Translations under genes and position numbers: made by a program
Virus record (IMG/VR): IMGVR_UViG_3300046642_000603
Location: 1 to 64,000 of that record
Strand: one strand, 5' to 3'
Origin: a virus
DNA length: 64,000 nucleotides
Shown: positions 55,872 through 62,553 of the stretch, one piece after another
Layout of the letters: every line of letters begins with the position of its first letter
Position numbering within the stretch: the first letter of the stretch is position 1
Notes under the pieces: generated by a model
Told to the model about the DNA's origin: nothing
Database searches by the model: none
Seen by the model: the letters and a program-made list of their open reading frames with translations, nothing else

Positions 55872-56594
55872 ATGGCCAAGCTGAAGGATGACGGCGAGTT
55901 CACGGTCGAGGGAACGGTCACCATGTGGCTGCCCCTGGAACCGGAGGAGGGCGAGCGCCTGGAGATCAGTTCCTCGCAGACGATTAGCCCCCTCCAGGTG
56001 TGGGTCAGTGTGCACCCGGAGGACGGGCAGTGGGAGTTCGGCTCGATCATTGTGAAGGGGCGTCTGTACCGGAAGGACAACGCGGTCGGCGGGCGCTGGG
56101 CCGATCGGATGTACTCGGGCCCGCTGGACAAGGACTTCGAGGGACCGGACTGGCTGGTCGCCCTCCTGGAGAGGGAGATCCCCCGGCGCCTGAGCGGCCG
56201 GACGCAGGCGACAGAGGCCGGTTCGTGTGTCTCCCTCACGGACAAGCAGGTCTACGACCTCAACAACCGGCTGAACTCGAACCTCGGACTCCAGCCGACT
56301 CGCAAGGTGCTGGAGGACGTGCTCGGTACGTCGTCGGCGGCCCCGGCCGAGCCGGTCAAGGAGCGCAGCCCTCAGCGACGCTCCTTCGAGACTGCGCTCA
56401 ACGTGCTGCTGATCAAGGAGAACCTGGACGGAGCGGAGTGGGCGCTCCAGCAGATCCTCGACGAGGCCGAGATCCTTGACGGTGGCCCCGGGCTGGGGGA
56501 CACGGCCGTGGCGGAGTACCTGCGCACGCTGGTGGAGAAGGTCAGCGGCGGCCTGGACAAGCGGACGGCCGAGCTGGCCACGCGGGAGAACTGA
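55872..56594 (+). CDS. Unknown protein
   Basis: A 240-residue protein. N-terminal half is beta-rich and Trp-containing (VTMWLPLEPEEGERLEISSS, LQVWVSVHPEDGQWEFGSII); C-terminal half is helical (FETALNVLLIKENLDGAEWA). No family recognised. Confidence 0.7.
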   Translation: MAKLKDDGEFTVEGTVTMWLPLEPEEGERLEISSSQTISPLQVWVSVHPEDGQWEFGSIIVKGRLYRKDNAVGGRWADRMYSGPLDKDFEGPDWLVALLEREIPRRLSGRTQATEAGSCVSLTDKQVYDLNNRLNSNLGLQPTRKVLEDVLGTSSAAPAEPVKERSPQRRSFETALNVLLIKENLDGAEWALQQILDEAEILDGGPGLGDTAVAEYLRTLVEKVSGGLDKRTAELATREN

Positions 56595-56595
56595 C

Positions 56596-56931
56596 GTGAT
56601 AGAGCAGAGGGACCTAGAAGAGCAGCTCGCGCTCGATCTGGCGCCGCACGGCTGGGCGCGGGCGCCCCATACGAACGAGGGCAAACCTGCCGCGCCCGGC
56701 TGGAAGGTCTTCCTCTATAACGGCCTGGGCTACGCGGGCCTGTTGTGGTCGGAGCCGGACGACGGTGAGAACGCCGGGGAGGCGGGGTCCAGGCCCCTCG
56801 ACGACGCCGCGATGCGCATCGCGAACATGACCGCGATCCACGAGGTTCTGCTCAGCAGGGGGTACACGGCGGAGCTGGAGGTCGGACTCAACGACACTCC
56901 GCAGATCAGGATCACGCGCATTCCTGCCTGA
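56596..56931 (+). CDS. Small unknown protein
   Basis: A 111-residue GTG-start protein with an alpha/beta look (GWKVFLYNGLGYAGLLWSEP). No family recognised. Confidence 0.65.
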   Translation: MIEQRDLEEQLALDLAPHGWARAPHTNEGKPAAPGWKVFLYNGLGYAGLLWSEPDDGENAGEAGSRPLDDAAMRIANMTAIHEVLLSRGYTAELEVGLNDTPQIRITRIPA

Positions 56932-56995
56932 CGTCGTACGCGCAGCGTGCGCTGAACAAGGTTGTGCAGGCGCTGGTGGAAGGGAGTTAGTGGAT

Positions 56996-57391
56996 ATGGG
57001 GGGCGTTATGAGCAAGAGGGTATTGGCGGCTGTGGTCGTGCTGTTCGCGGTCGCCGGGTGTGGTGGGGCCGGGGGCTCGAAGGGGTCTGCGAAGCCGAGC
57101 GCGTCCAAGTCGGGGTACACCAAGGCGGTGGAGACCTGCTTCGTCGAGGTGATCAAGGCGGTGGACCTGACCTTGAGTACGGCCCAGGGTGCTCCGTCCG
57201 GGGTCGAGACCGAGGAGGAGTTCGCGGACTTCGGGGTGAAGGCTCAGGGGACGCCGACCTGGGACATCTACAAGACGTACGCGGACATGGGTGCCCGGGA
57301 TCTGGCGAAGGGGTCGTACGCCACGGCGACCGACGCTGTGGCGGCGTACGCGCCCTCGGTGAAGTTGGAGTGCGTGCGGGCGTACGGCTGA
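56996..57391 (+). CDS. Putative lipoprotein
   Basis: 131 residues from ATG 56996 (ATG 57008 is possible). MSKRVLAAVVVLFAVAGCGG is a lipoprotein signal peptide with AVAGC lipobox; lipidation would be at Cys after ~20 residues. The mature part is Gly/Ser/Lys-rich then a small helical domain with two Cys. It would sit on the outer face of the host membrane and may act in superinfection exclusion, which is inference. Confidence 0.75.
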   Translation: MGGVMSKRVLAAVVVLFAVAGCGGAGGSKGSAKPSASKSGYTKAVETCFVEVIKAVDLTLSTAQGAPSGVETEEEFADFGVKAQGTPTWDIYKTYADMGARDLAKGSYATATDAVAAYAPSVKLECVRAYG

Positions 57392-57405
57392 CGTAGGGCT
57401 GTAGG

Positions 57406-57437
57406 AGGCCCCTGCCTGGGTGACCGGGTGGGGGCCT
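57406..57437 (+). terminator. Intrinsic terminator of the terminator-promoter cassette
   Basis: 7-bp stem AGGCCCC / GGGGCCT followed by TTTTTCATGC. The sequence from GGGGGCC to AAGCTGT is repeated at 58194-58222. Confidence 0.75.
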
Positions 57438-57471
57438 TTTTCATGCTTGGAAAGCTGTATGCGGATACCGC

Positions 57472-57501
57472 TTGACAGTGAATGATCCACGGGGATAGCG
57501 T
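57472..57501 (+). promoter_or_regulatory. Promoter
   Basis: TTGACA (57472-57477), 18-base spacer, TAGCGT (57496-57501). Second half of the cassette; drives the gene at 57558. Confidence 0.8.
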
Positions 57502-57557
57502 GTGGATTACGCGGACAGGGGGTCCGCAGGAACGATCCAGAAAGTGGGGGGACACTC

Positions 57558-58106
57558 GTGTCTCAGCCTTACGGTCAGACGCCGCAGCAGCCCTACGGCC
57601 AGATGCCGCAGCCTTACCCGCAGCCCCAGCCGCCGAAGAAGAAGAGGGGCGTGCTGAAGTTCGGCTGCCTCGGGTTCGTCGGCATCATCGTCATCGCCGG
57701 TATCGCGTCTGCGGGGGGTGGTGGTAAGGGCGACAACTCGTCCTCCTCTAGCACCTCGTCCTCCTCCAGCGCCTCCTCGAAGGCCCCGGCGCACAAGTCG
57801 GCGCCCCAGAAGAACACGGTTGACGCCTTCAAGGCGTACGCGAAGAAGAACGAGTCCTCGCAGACCAGCGCTGCTGTGCAGCACGTCACGAAGGTGCAGG
57901 GAGGGGACTCGCAAAACGACATCCTCGACGCCGCCGACGTCTACACCAGTTACTCCGGCGGCCTCATGAGCGCCGACACCGGGAAGGCCAAGTTGATCGC
58001 CTCGGCGTTCGCGGACTTCCAGAAGAGCCGGGGCAAGTCCAGCAAGAACGGTCTGGTGACGGTCTACGGCGCGGACGGAGACCTCCTCAGCAACGGTAAG
58101 TACTGA
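57558..58106 (+). CDS. Membrane protein with Pro/Gln-rich head and Ser-rich linker
   Basis: A 182-residue GTG-start protein. Residues 1-26 are Pro/Gln/Tyr repeats (QPYGQTPQQPYGQMPQP), then KKKRG and a transmembrane helix (~32-53, FGCLGFVGIIVIAGIASAGG), a poly-Ser linker and a ~90-residue extracellular helical domain. This architecture is typical of Streptomyces chromosomal membrane proteins, so capture from a host is likely. Confidence 0.72.
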   Translation: MSQPYGQTPQQPYGQMPQPYPQPQPPKKKRGVLKFGCLGFVGIIVIAGIASAGGGGKGDNSSSSSTSSSSSASSKAPAHKSAPQKNTVDAFKAYAKKNESSQTSAAVQHVTKVQGGDSQNDILDAADVYTSYSGGLMSADTGKAKLIASAFADFQKSRGKSSKNGLVTVYGADGDLLSNGKY

Positions 58107-58168
58107 CGATCGCGGCGGCTCGCCGGGAGGACCTTGGGGGAGGACCGCCTCGGCTGATATGACCACGT

Positions 58169-58206
58169 GAAGAAGGCCCCTGCCCTGACGGGTGGGGGCC
58201 TTCTTC
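58169..58206 (+). terminator. Strong intrinsic terminator of second cassette
   Basis: 12-bp stem GAAGAAGGCCCC / GGGGCCTTCTTC, continued by CCC/GGG inside. Followed by ATGCTTGGAAAGCTGT, shared with the 57.4 kb cassette. Confidence 0.88.
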
Positions 58207-58235
58207 ATGCTTGGAAAGCTGTTTGATGAAACGCC

Positions 58236-58264
58236 TTGACGAGACCTATCAACTCCGATAGATT
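58236..58264 (+). promoter_or_regulatory. Promoter
   Basis: TTGACG (58236-58241), 17-base spacer, TAGATT (58259-58264). Downstream GCTTCGGAAGCCGTAAG and GAAGCCGTAATG place two operator half-sites in the leader. Confidence 0.8.
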
Positions 58265-58315
58265 CTCATTACTGCTTCGGAAGCCGTAAGTACGAAGCCG
58301 TAATGAGGAGGAAGC

Positions 58316-58570
58316 GTGGCGCAGAAGAGGGCACCGTTCAAGGCCGGGGACCGCGTCTCGATCATGTACGACCACAGCCTGGCCCCGGGGATCGTGCTCA
58401 AGGTCGAGCAGGGTTCCTCCGGTTCCTGGCGTGGTGACGTCCGGACCGCTGACGGCGTCCTGGAGAACCGCTCCCTCCACTCGGACTACGTCATGAAGGA
58501 GTCCCGCTTGGAGCCGGGGACGCGGACGGCATGGGCGTCGGCCTGGGAGCGCCTGGAGAGCAGGGGCTAG
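58316..58570 (+). CDS. Small SH3-like unknown protein
   Basis: An 84-residue GTG-start protein behind GAGGAGG. FKAGDRVSIMYDHSLAPGIVLK has the look of a small beta-barrel (SH3/KOW-like). Function unknown. Confidence 0.6.
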   Translation: MAQKRAPFKAGDRVSIMYDHSLAPGIVLKVEQGSSGSWRGDVRTADGVLENRSLHSDYVMKESRLEPGTRTAWASAWERLESRG

Positions 58571-58605
58571 CTGATCCTCCGGTCCGGTCCGTCGGCGGAT
58601 AGGGG

Positions 58606-58654
58606 TCGACGGGCCGGGCCGGGTCAGGTACATTACGTCTTCCAGAAGACGTAA
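58606..58654 (+). promoter_or_regulatory. Promoter with perfect operator palindrome
   Basis: TCGACG (58606-58611), 17-base spacer, TACATT (58629-58634). TTACGTCTTC-CA-GAAGACGTAA (58633-58654) is a perfect 10-bp inverted repeat over the -10 and start region: the best example of the operator family. Confidence 0.7.
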
Positions 58655-58674
58655 GGAGCAAGGGGGAGTGAGAG

Positions 58675-59037
58675 ATGAACATCCCGATGACGGACGATCC
58701 GAGGTTCGAGCGCCTGCCGAAGTGGGTCAGGGACCGCGTCCACGCGAAGGACGAAAAGATCCAGCGCCTGGAGCAGGAGCTGGCCACGGCCCGCGCGCTG
58801 CTGAACGAGGGGCCGGAGGACGCCACGGTCCGCGTCGACCCCTACAGCGCGAACCGGCGGGCGCTGCACGGCAACCCGACCATCGAGTTCCGGTGGAAGA
58901 AGCCGGGCGAGAAGTTCTGGACGTACTTCCTGGTGCGGCTGGAAGAGGACCGGCGGCTGGAGATCCACGCCAGCAGCAGCGTCGCGATCCACCCGTCGTC
59001 CGGCAACTCGATACGGGCGGAGGTCGTCGGCCGCTGA
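58675..59037 (+). CDS. Unknown protein with N-terminal coiled coil
   Basis: A 120-residue protein. VRDRVHAKDEKIQRLEQELA then TARALLNEG forms a short coiled coil; the rest is beta-rich (TIEFRWKKPGEKFWTYFLVR). Similar proteins occur in many actinophages (DUF7239-like, from memory). Confidence 0.65.
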   Translation: MNIPMTDDPRFERLPKWVRDRVHAKDEKIQRLEQELATARALLNEGPEDATVRVDPYSANRRALHGNPTIEFRWKKPGEKFWTYFLVRLEEDRRLEIHASSSVAIHPSSGNSIRAEVVGR

Positions 59038-59093
59038 CCCTGAACGACTTCGAGCGACGAGTCGTCAACCGCTACCGCCAGAAGGAGAAGAAG

Positions 59094-59270
59094 ATGAGCA
59101 GCCCCCTGACGGTCGACTACCTGGGGTTCATCGAGAGGTTCAGGGCGGGCCCGCGCCAGCAGCGCATCCGCATCCGGCCCGAGACGCTTGCTCAGTGTGA
59201 GCAGTCTGTGGGGACGGCGGCCTACGTCCGCTGGTACCTCGGTCAGCTCGCTGAGCGGCTTAATACCTAG
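59094..59270 (+). CDS. Small unknown protein ending in the CTTAATACC element
   Basis: A 58-residue protein behind GAAGGAG. Its last three codons are CTT-AAT-ACC followed directly by TAG, so the element forms the extreme C-terminus (AERLNT). It is the first copy after the 17-kb gap. Confidence 0.68.
   Translation: MSSPLTVDYLGFIERFRAGPRQQRIRIRPETLAQCEQSVGTAAYVRWYLGQLAERLNT
59259..59267 (+). repeat. CTTAATACC element 25
   Basis: Last three sense codons of a 58-residue protein. Confidence 0.9.
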
Positions 59271-59281
59271 ATGGGTATTCG

Positions 59282-59314
59282 GGCGCCCGGCGGAGGATGA
59301 GTCCACCGGGCGCC
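59282..59314 (+). terminator. Hairpin, probable terminator
   Basis: GGCGCCCGG (59282-59290) pairs with CCGGGCGCC (59306-59314), extended by GGA/TCC inside. No T-run. Confidence 0.55.
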
Positions 59315-59344
59315 TGTCCCACCAACGAGAGGTGTGCACTCTCC

Positions 59345-60031
59345 ATGGGACTGACCAAGCCTATCCAGAGCTGGCGCGAGAGTCGCGCGAGCAAGACTGA
59401 GACAGACCCTGTCTCGCCCCCGTCTCAGCCGTTCAACGGCCTGCACGCGACCGGTCTGGTCATCGGGTTCACTCTGATCCTGGTGGCGCTGGCGTTCGTG
59501 GCGCTGGTCGGTATGCGGGTGAGCTGGGTTCCCCTTCGAGACACCGCAGACGGCATCGGCCTGCACGAGGTCAGGGAGTACTACCCCCTGGTCATCGACG
59601 GGCTGGACGGTCTGGGTGTGGTCGCCTCGCTGGCGCTGGTCGGCTCCCCGGGATACCGGTGGGCGATCGGCACGGTGGTCGGTCTCACCGCTGTCTCACT
59701 CGTTCTCAACGTCGCCCACGGCTCTGCGTACGCGCATGTGACGGGGCAGTCCGCGAAGACGACGTGGGGGCACGTGATCCTGGCCTCGGCCGCTCCGACG
59801 ATCTGCATCGCGCTGGGTACGCACCTGGCCGCGCTGACGTTTCACCGGCTGGCCGGGGTGCTGAGACAGCGGCGAGACAGCAGTGAGGTCACCCTGGTCA
59901 CGGCCCGGGAGCTGGCCAAGATCCTTGAGGTGAGCCCGAGCACGATCAGCACGTGGGTCGACCGGGGCAAGCTCACCCCTGTCTCGAAGGACCCCGACGG
60001 CCGCAACCTGTTCAACCCTGCATCTCTGTGA
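59345..60031 (+). CDS. DUF2637-like membrane protein fused to a MerR-type HTH
   Basis: A 228-residue protein. Four hydrophobic helices (~32-55, ~82-101, ~103-123, ~138-162) resemble DUF2637 (Spd-like) proteins of Streptomyces plasmids. The last ~50 residues are a helix-turn-helix: VTARELAKILEVSPSTISTW then VDRGKLTPVSKDPDGR. A membrane-anchored DNA-binding protein could tether DNA or regulate in response to the membrane state. Probably plasmid- or host-derived. Confidence 0.75.
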   Translation: MGLTKPIQSWRESRASKTETDPVSPPSQPFNGLHATGLVIGFTLILVALAFVALVGMRVSWVPLRDTADGIGLHEVREYYPLVIDGLDGLGVVASLALVGSPGYRWAIGTVVGLTAVSLVLNVAHGSAYAHVTGQSAKTTWGHVILASAAPTICIALGTHLAALTFHRLAGVLRQRRDSSEVTLVTARELAKILEVSPSTISTWVDRGKLTPVSKDPDGRNLFNPASL

Positions 60032-60081
60032 CCACTCGCGGGGCCTGGTACGCCGGGCCCCGCCCCACCCCGGGAGGACCC

Positions 60082-60318
60082 GTGTCCGACTCCATCGAGA
60101 TCCCCCTGCCGCTGATCCAGGTCGTCACGACGGAGTCCTGGAAGAGCGCCGGATGGTCCGGCTACCGCGAGTTCACCTGCACCATCTCCGTCGGCGACGT
60201 CGTCCTCCTGGAGCGCAAGGGCGACGACGAGGAGGACTACAACATGCACGAGGACCGGCTGCGCGAAGAGACCGTCAACGAGTTCGGCAAGCGACTGAAG
60301 GAGGTACTGGGACTGTGA
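60082..60318 (+). CDS. Small unknown protein
   Basis: A 78-residue GTG-start protein behind GGGAGGA. Beta strands (LIQVVTTESWKSAG, FTCTISVGDVVLLE) then an acidic helix. Overlaps the next GTG by 4 bases. Confidence 0.65.
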   Translation: MSDSIEIPLPLIQVVTTESWKSAGWSGYREFTCTISVGDVVLLERKGDDEEDYNMHEDRLREETVNEFGKRLKEVLGL

Positions 60319-60443
60319 GCATCCGATCCCTGCTGGAACACGTCGGTATCGACGTGGGGGACGTCATCTTCGTCAACGGCGTTCTGCTGGACGAGACCAT
60401 CACCACGGAGCCCGATGAGGGCTTCGAGTTCGACTGCTCCTGA
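60315..60443 (+). CDS. Small acidic unknown protein
   Basis: A 42-residue GTG-start frame (VSIRSLLEHVGIDVGDVIFV...) coupled to the gene before it by GTGA. No family recognised. Confidence 0.58.
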   Translation: MSIRSLLEHVGIDVGDVIFVNGVLLDETITTEPDEGFEFDCS

Positions 60444-60455
60444 AAGGGCACCACC

Positions 60456-60920
60456 ATGACGCTTAATACCCAGGCCCACGAGGCCATCGAGATCACCCTG
60501 GACGATGCGAAGACGCTGCTGGCCCGCGCGGTCGAGGAGCGGGGCGCCGACTACCAGTACAAGATGCTCACGATCGAGTTGGAGCCGGGCCGCCAGGAGT
60601 CGCTGTGCGCCTACTTCGACCCGCAGACGAAGGTGCCGTCGTGCATCGTCGGCCAGGTGCTGTCCTACAAGGGCGTCACGTTCGACGACATGGCCGCCAA
60701 GGACAAGAACGTCTACGCCTCGGCGGGGACGCTGATCGACACCGCGTTCATCAAGGCCGACAGCGAGACGCGGGCGCTGCTGGAGGCGGTGCAGTCCGAG
60801 CAGGACTCCGGTATGCCGTGGGGCCAGGCCGTCGAAGAGGCGCTGTCGACGTACGAGGCCGTGGCGCAGGGCTACGAGGAGGAGGGTTACGACGACCCCT
60901 CCGAGGCGTACTGGTTCTGA
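60456..60920 (+). CDS. Unknown protein starting with the CTTAATACC element
   Basis: A 154-residue protein whose codons 3-5 are the element (M-T-L-N-T), like recA (M-A-L-N-T). Alpha/beta, acidic (EEGYDDPSEAYWF end). One-base overlap with the nucleotidyltransferase. Possibly functionally linked to RNA repair by position. Confidence 0.7.
   Translation: MTLNTQAHEAIEITLDDAKTLLARAVEERGADYQYKMLTIELEPGRQESLCAYFDPQTKVPSCIVGQVLSYKGVTFDDMAAKDKNVYASAGTLIDTAFIKADSETRALLEAVQSEQDSGMPWGQAVEEALSTYEAVAQGYEEEGYDDPSEAYWF
60462..60470 (+). repeat. CTTAATACC element 26
   Basis: Codons 3-5 of the gene before the RlaP-like gene. Confidence 0.9.
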
Positions 60921-61570
60921 TGGGGACGAACATCCTGCTGAGCGGGGTCGTGGGCAGCACTGCCTTCGGCCTCGCCCGGCCCGGCTCGGACACCGACCGG
61001 CTCGGCATTTTCATCCGTCCCACTCCGGAGTTCTTCCGTATTGGTTCCCAGCATCAGGACTCGCTGGTGACCACGGCTCCGGACGTCACCCTGCACGAGG
61101 TCGGCAAGTACGTGAACCTCGCGCTGAAGTGCAACCCGACGATCATGGACCTGATGTACCTGGAGGAGTACGAGCAGCAGTCCTGGGAGGGGGAGTGGTT
61201 GGTCGACATCCGCGAGGACTTCCTGTCCGAGGGCTACGTGCGCTCCGCGTACGGCGGCTACGCCATGGGCCAGATCAAGCGGATCAAGCAGGAGCTGGCC
61301 AACGAGGCCAGGCAGAAGCGGGTGGCCAAGCACGCCAGGCATTGCTTCCGGCTGCTGCGGCAGGGCCAGCAACTGCTGGAGTACGGCACGTTGACCGTCC
61401 GTGTGCCGGACCCGGACTTCTACTGGGCGTTCGACGAGATGTCGGGTGACCAGATCGAGGCCGAGTTCTGGAAGGCGTTCGACGTCTTCAACAACCTGGT
61501 CGGCATCCTTCCGGCGCAGCCGCGTACGGACCGGCTCCAGGACTTCATCAACTACGTGAGGAAGATCTGA
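60920..61570 (+). CDS. RlaP-like nucleotidyltransferase
   Basis: A 216-residue protein. GVVGSTAFGLARPGSDTDRL then GIF (residues ~9-31) is the complete G-S-x-A-x-G...S-D-x-D motif of the COG3541/RlaP group, which is linked with RNA-ligase systems. It lies 1 kb before an RNA ligase. Likely adds or transfers a nucleotide during RNA repair. Confidence 0.85.
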   Translation: MGTNILLSGVVGSTAFGLARPGSDTDRLGIFIRPTPEFFRIGSQHQDSLVTTAPDVTLHEVGKYVNLALKCNPTIMDLMYLEEYEQQSWEGEWLVDIREDFLSEGYVRSAYGGYAMGQIKRIKQELANEARQKRVAKHARHCFRLLRQGQQLLEYGTLTVRVPDPDFYWAFDEMSGDQIEAEFWKAFDVFNNLVGILPAQPRTDRLQDFINYVRKI

Positions 61571-61681
61571 ATGAAGTGGTTCCGTGAGGTTCCGGACGGT
61601 GTCTGGATCCTGGCGCTCCTGGTGGACGCGGCTGCGGCCCTGTACGTCGGGCACGCGCTGCTGGTGGCGTCCGGTCACTGA
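61571..61681 (+). CDS. Tiny membrane protein
   Basis: A 36-residue frame starting on the base after the previous stop; one transmembrane helix (WILALLVDAAAALYVGHALL). No family recognised. Confidence 0.5.
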   Translation: MKWFREVPDGVWILALLVDAAAALYVGHALLVASGH

Positions 61682-61697
61682 CCGGTCCTGACCTGCG

Positions 61698-61723
61698 AAG
61701 ACCCCTGCTACGGCGGGGGTCTT
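61698..61723 (+). terminator. Intrinsic terminator
   Basis: 8-bp stem AAGACCCC / GGGGTCTT with a 10-base loop and TT. Confidence 0.82.
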
Positions 61724-61799
61724 TTGCATGTTCGCGCAACCCCCTAGGAGTGTGATCCACGCCATACGGGTTCAGTTGAACAGATTCACGATTACGGGC

Positions 61800-61828
61800 T
61801 TGAGATTACGTCTTCTTCGTTATAGGTT
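61800..61828 (+). promoter_or_regulatory. Promoter with TTACGTCTT half-site in the spacer
   Basis: TTGAGA (61800-61805), 17-base spacer starting TTACGTCTT, TAGGTT (61823-61828). GATTACGGGCTT lies just upstream. Drives the RNA-ligase transcript. Confidence 0.75.
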
Positions 61829-61884
61829 TCTCGATGTCGGGGTCGCCCCCGGCACCACAGAACCGCAGAGCCGAGGAGCACCGC

Positions 61885-62298
61885 ATGAGCACCACCGCCA
61901 CCGACGAGCAGCGCCGCCTCTACATCCGCGAGTTCCTGAACAACCAGGGACACCATGGCCTCGGTGCGGTGCTCGCGGAGATCAACGACGGCGACACCTC
62001 GGACGACTACCTCGATTTCGGCGCCACCCTCCAGATCCAGGACTGCTCCCGCAGCGTGACCCTCGACTTCGGCGTCTACGGCCAGACCGGCACCGAGGAA
62101 GACCGTGACCAGCTCCGCAAGGACCTGGAGAACGCCCGCGCGAAGGCCGACCGCCTCAAGGGCGCCATCTACCTCTTCATCGAGAAGTTGGACGAGGCCC
62201 TGAGCGACGTGGAGACCGACCTCGACAAGCGCGACCGCCGCGCCGCGAAGAAGTCCAAGAACAAGCGCAAGAACAAGAAGGCCGCGAAGAAGGGCTGA
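61885..62298 (+). CDS. Unknown protein with Lys-rich tail
   Basis: A 137-residue protein. A central coiled coil (DRDQLRKDLENARAKADRLK) is followed by a strongly basic tail (KKSKNKRKNKKAAKKG), suggesting RNA/DNA contact. Own promoter; upstream of the RNA ligase. Confidence 0.68.
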   Translation: MSTTATDEQRRLYIREFLNNQGHHGLGAVLAEINDGDTSDDYLDFGATLQIQDCSRSVTLDFGVYGQTGTEEDRDQLRKDLENARAKADRLKGAIYLFIEKLDEALSDVETDLDKRDRRAAKKSKNKRKNKKAAKKG

Positions 62299-62300
62299 AC

Positions 62301-62531
62301 ATGACCGCGAAGCAGGACGACGACCGCCCCCTCATGGGACTCGGTCATCTGGTGATCCCCAACGTCAGCGCCGCGAAGGACTGGCTGGAGCGCCAGGGCA
62401 AGAAGCGCGAGGAAGCCGTCGAGATCGTCGTCCTTGAGACCAAGAAGTGGTTCGCCATCGACCACCTCCCCGACGAGTTCTACGAGACCTTCGCCAAGCG
62501 CGTGGTCGCCGCACTCGACCAGCGTCTCTGA
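62301..62531 (+). CDS. Small unknown protein
   Basis: A 76-residue protein, helix-strand-helix look (AAKDWLERQGKKREEAVEIV). Sits between the basic-tail protein and the RNA ligase. Confidence 0.65.
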   Translation: MTAKQDDDRPLMGLGHLVIPNVSAAKDWLERQGKKREEAVEIVVLETKKWFAIDHLPDEFYETFAKRVVAALDQRL

Positions 62532-62553
62532 CCCACCACACCCCGGAGGACAC

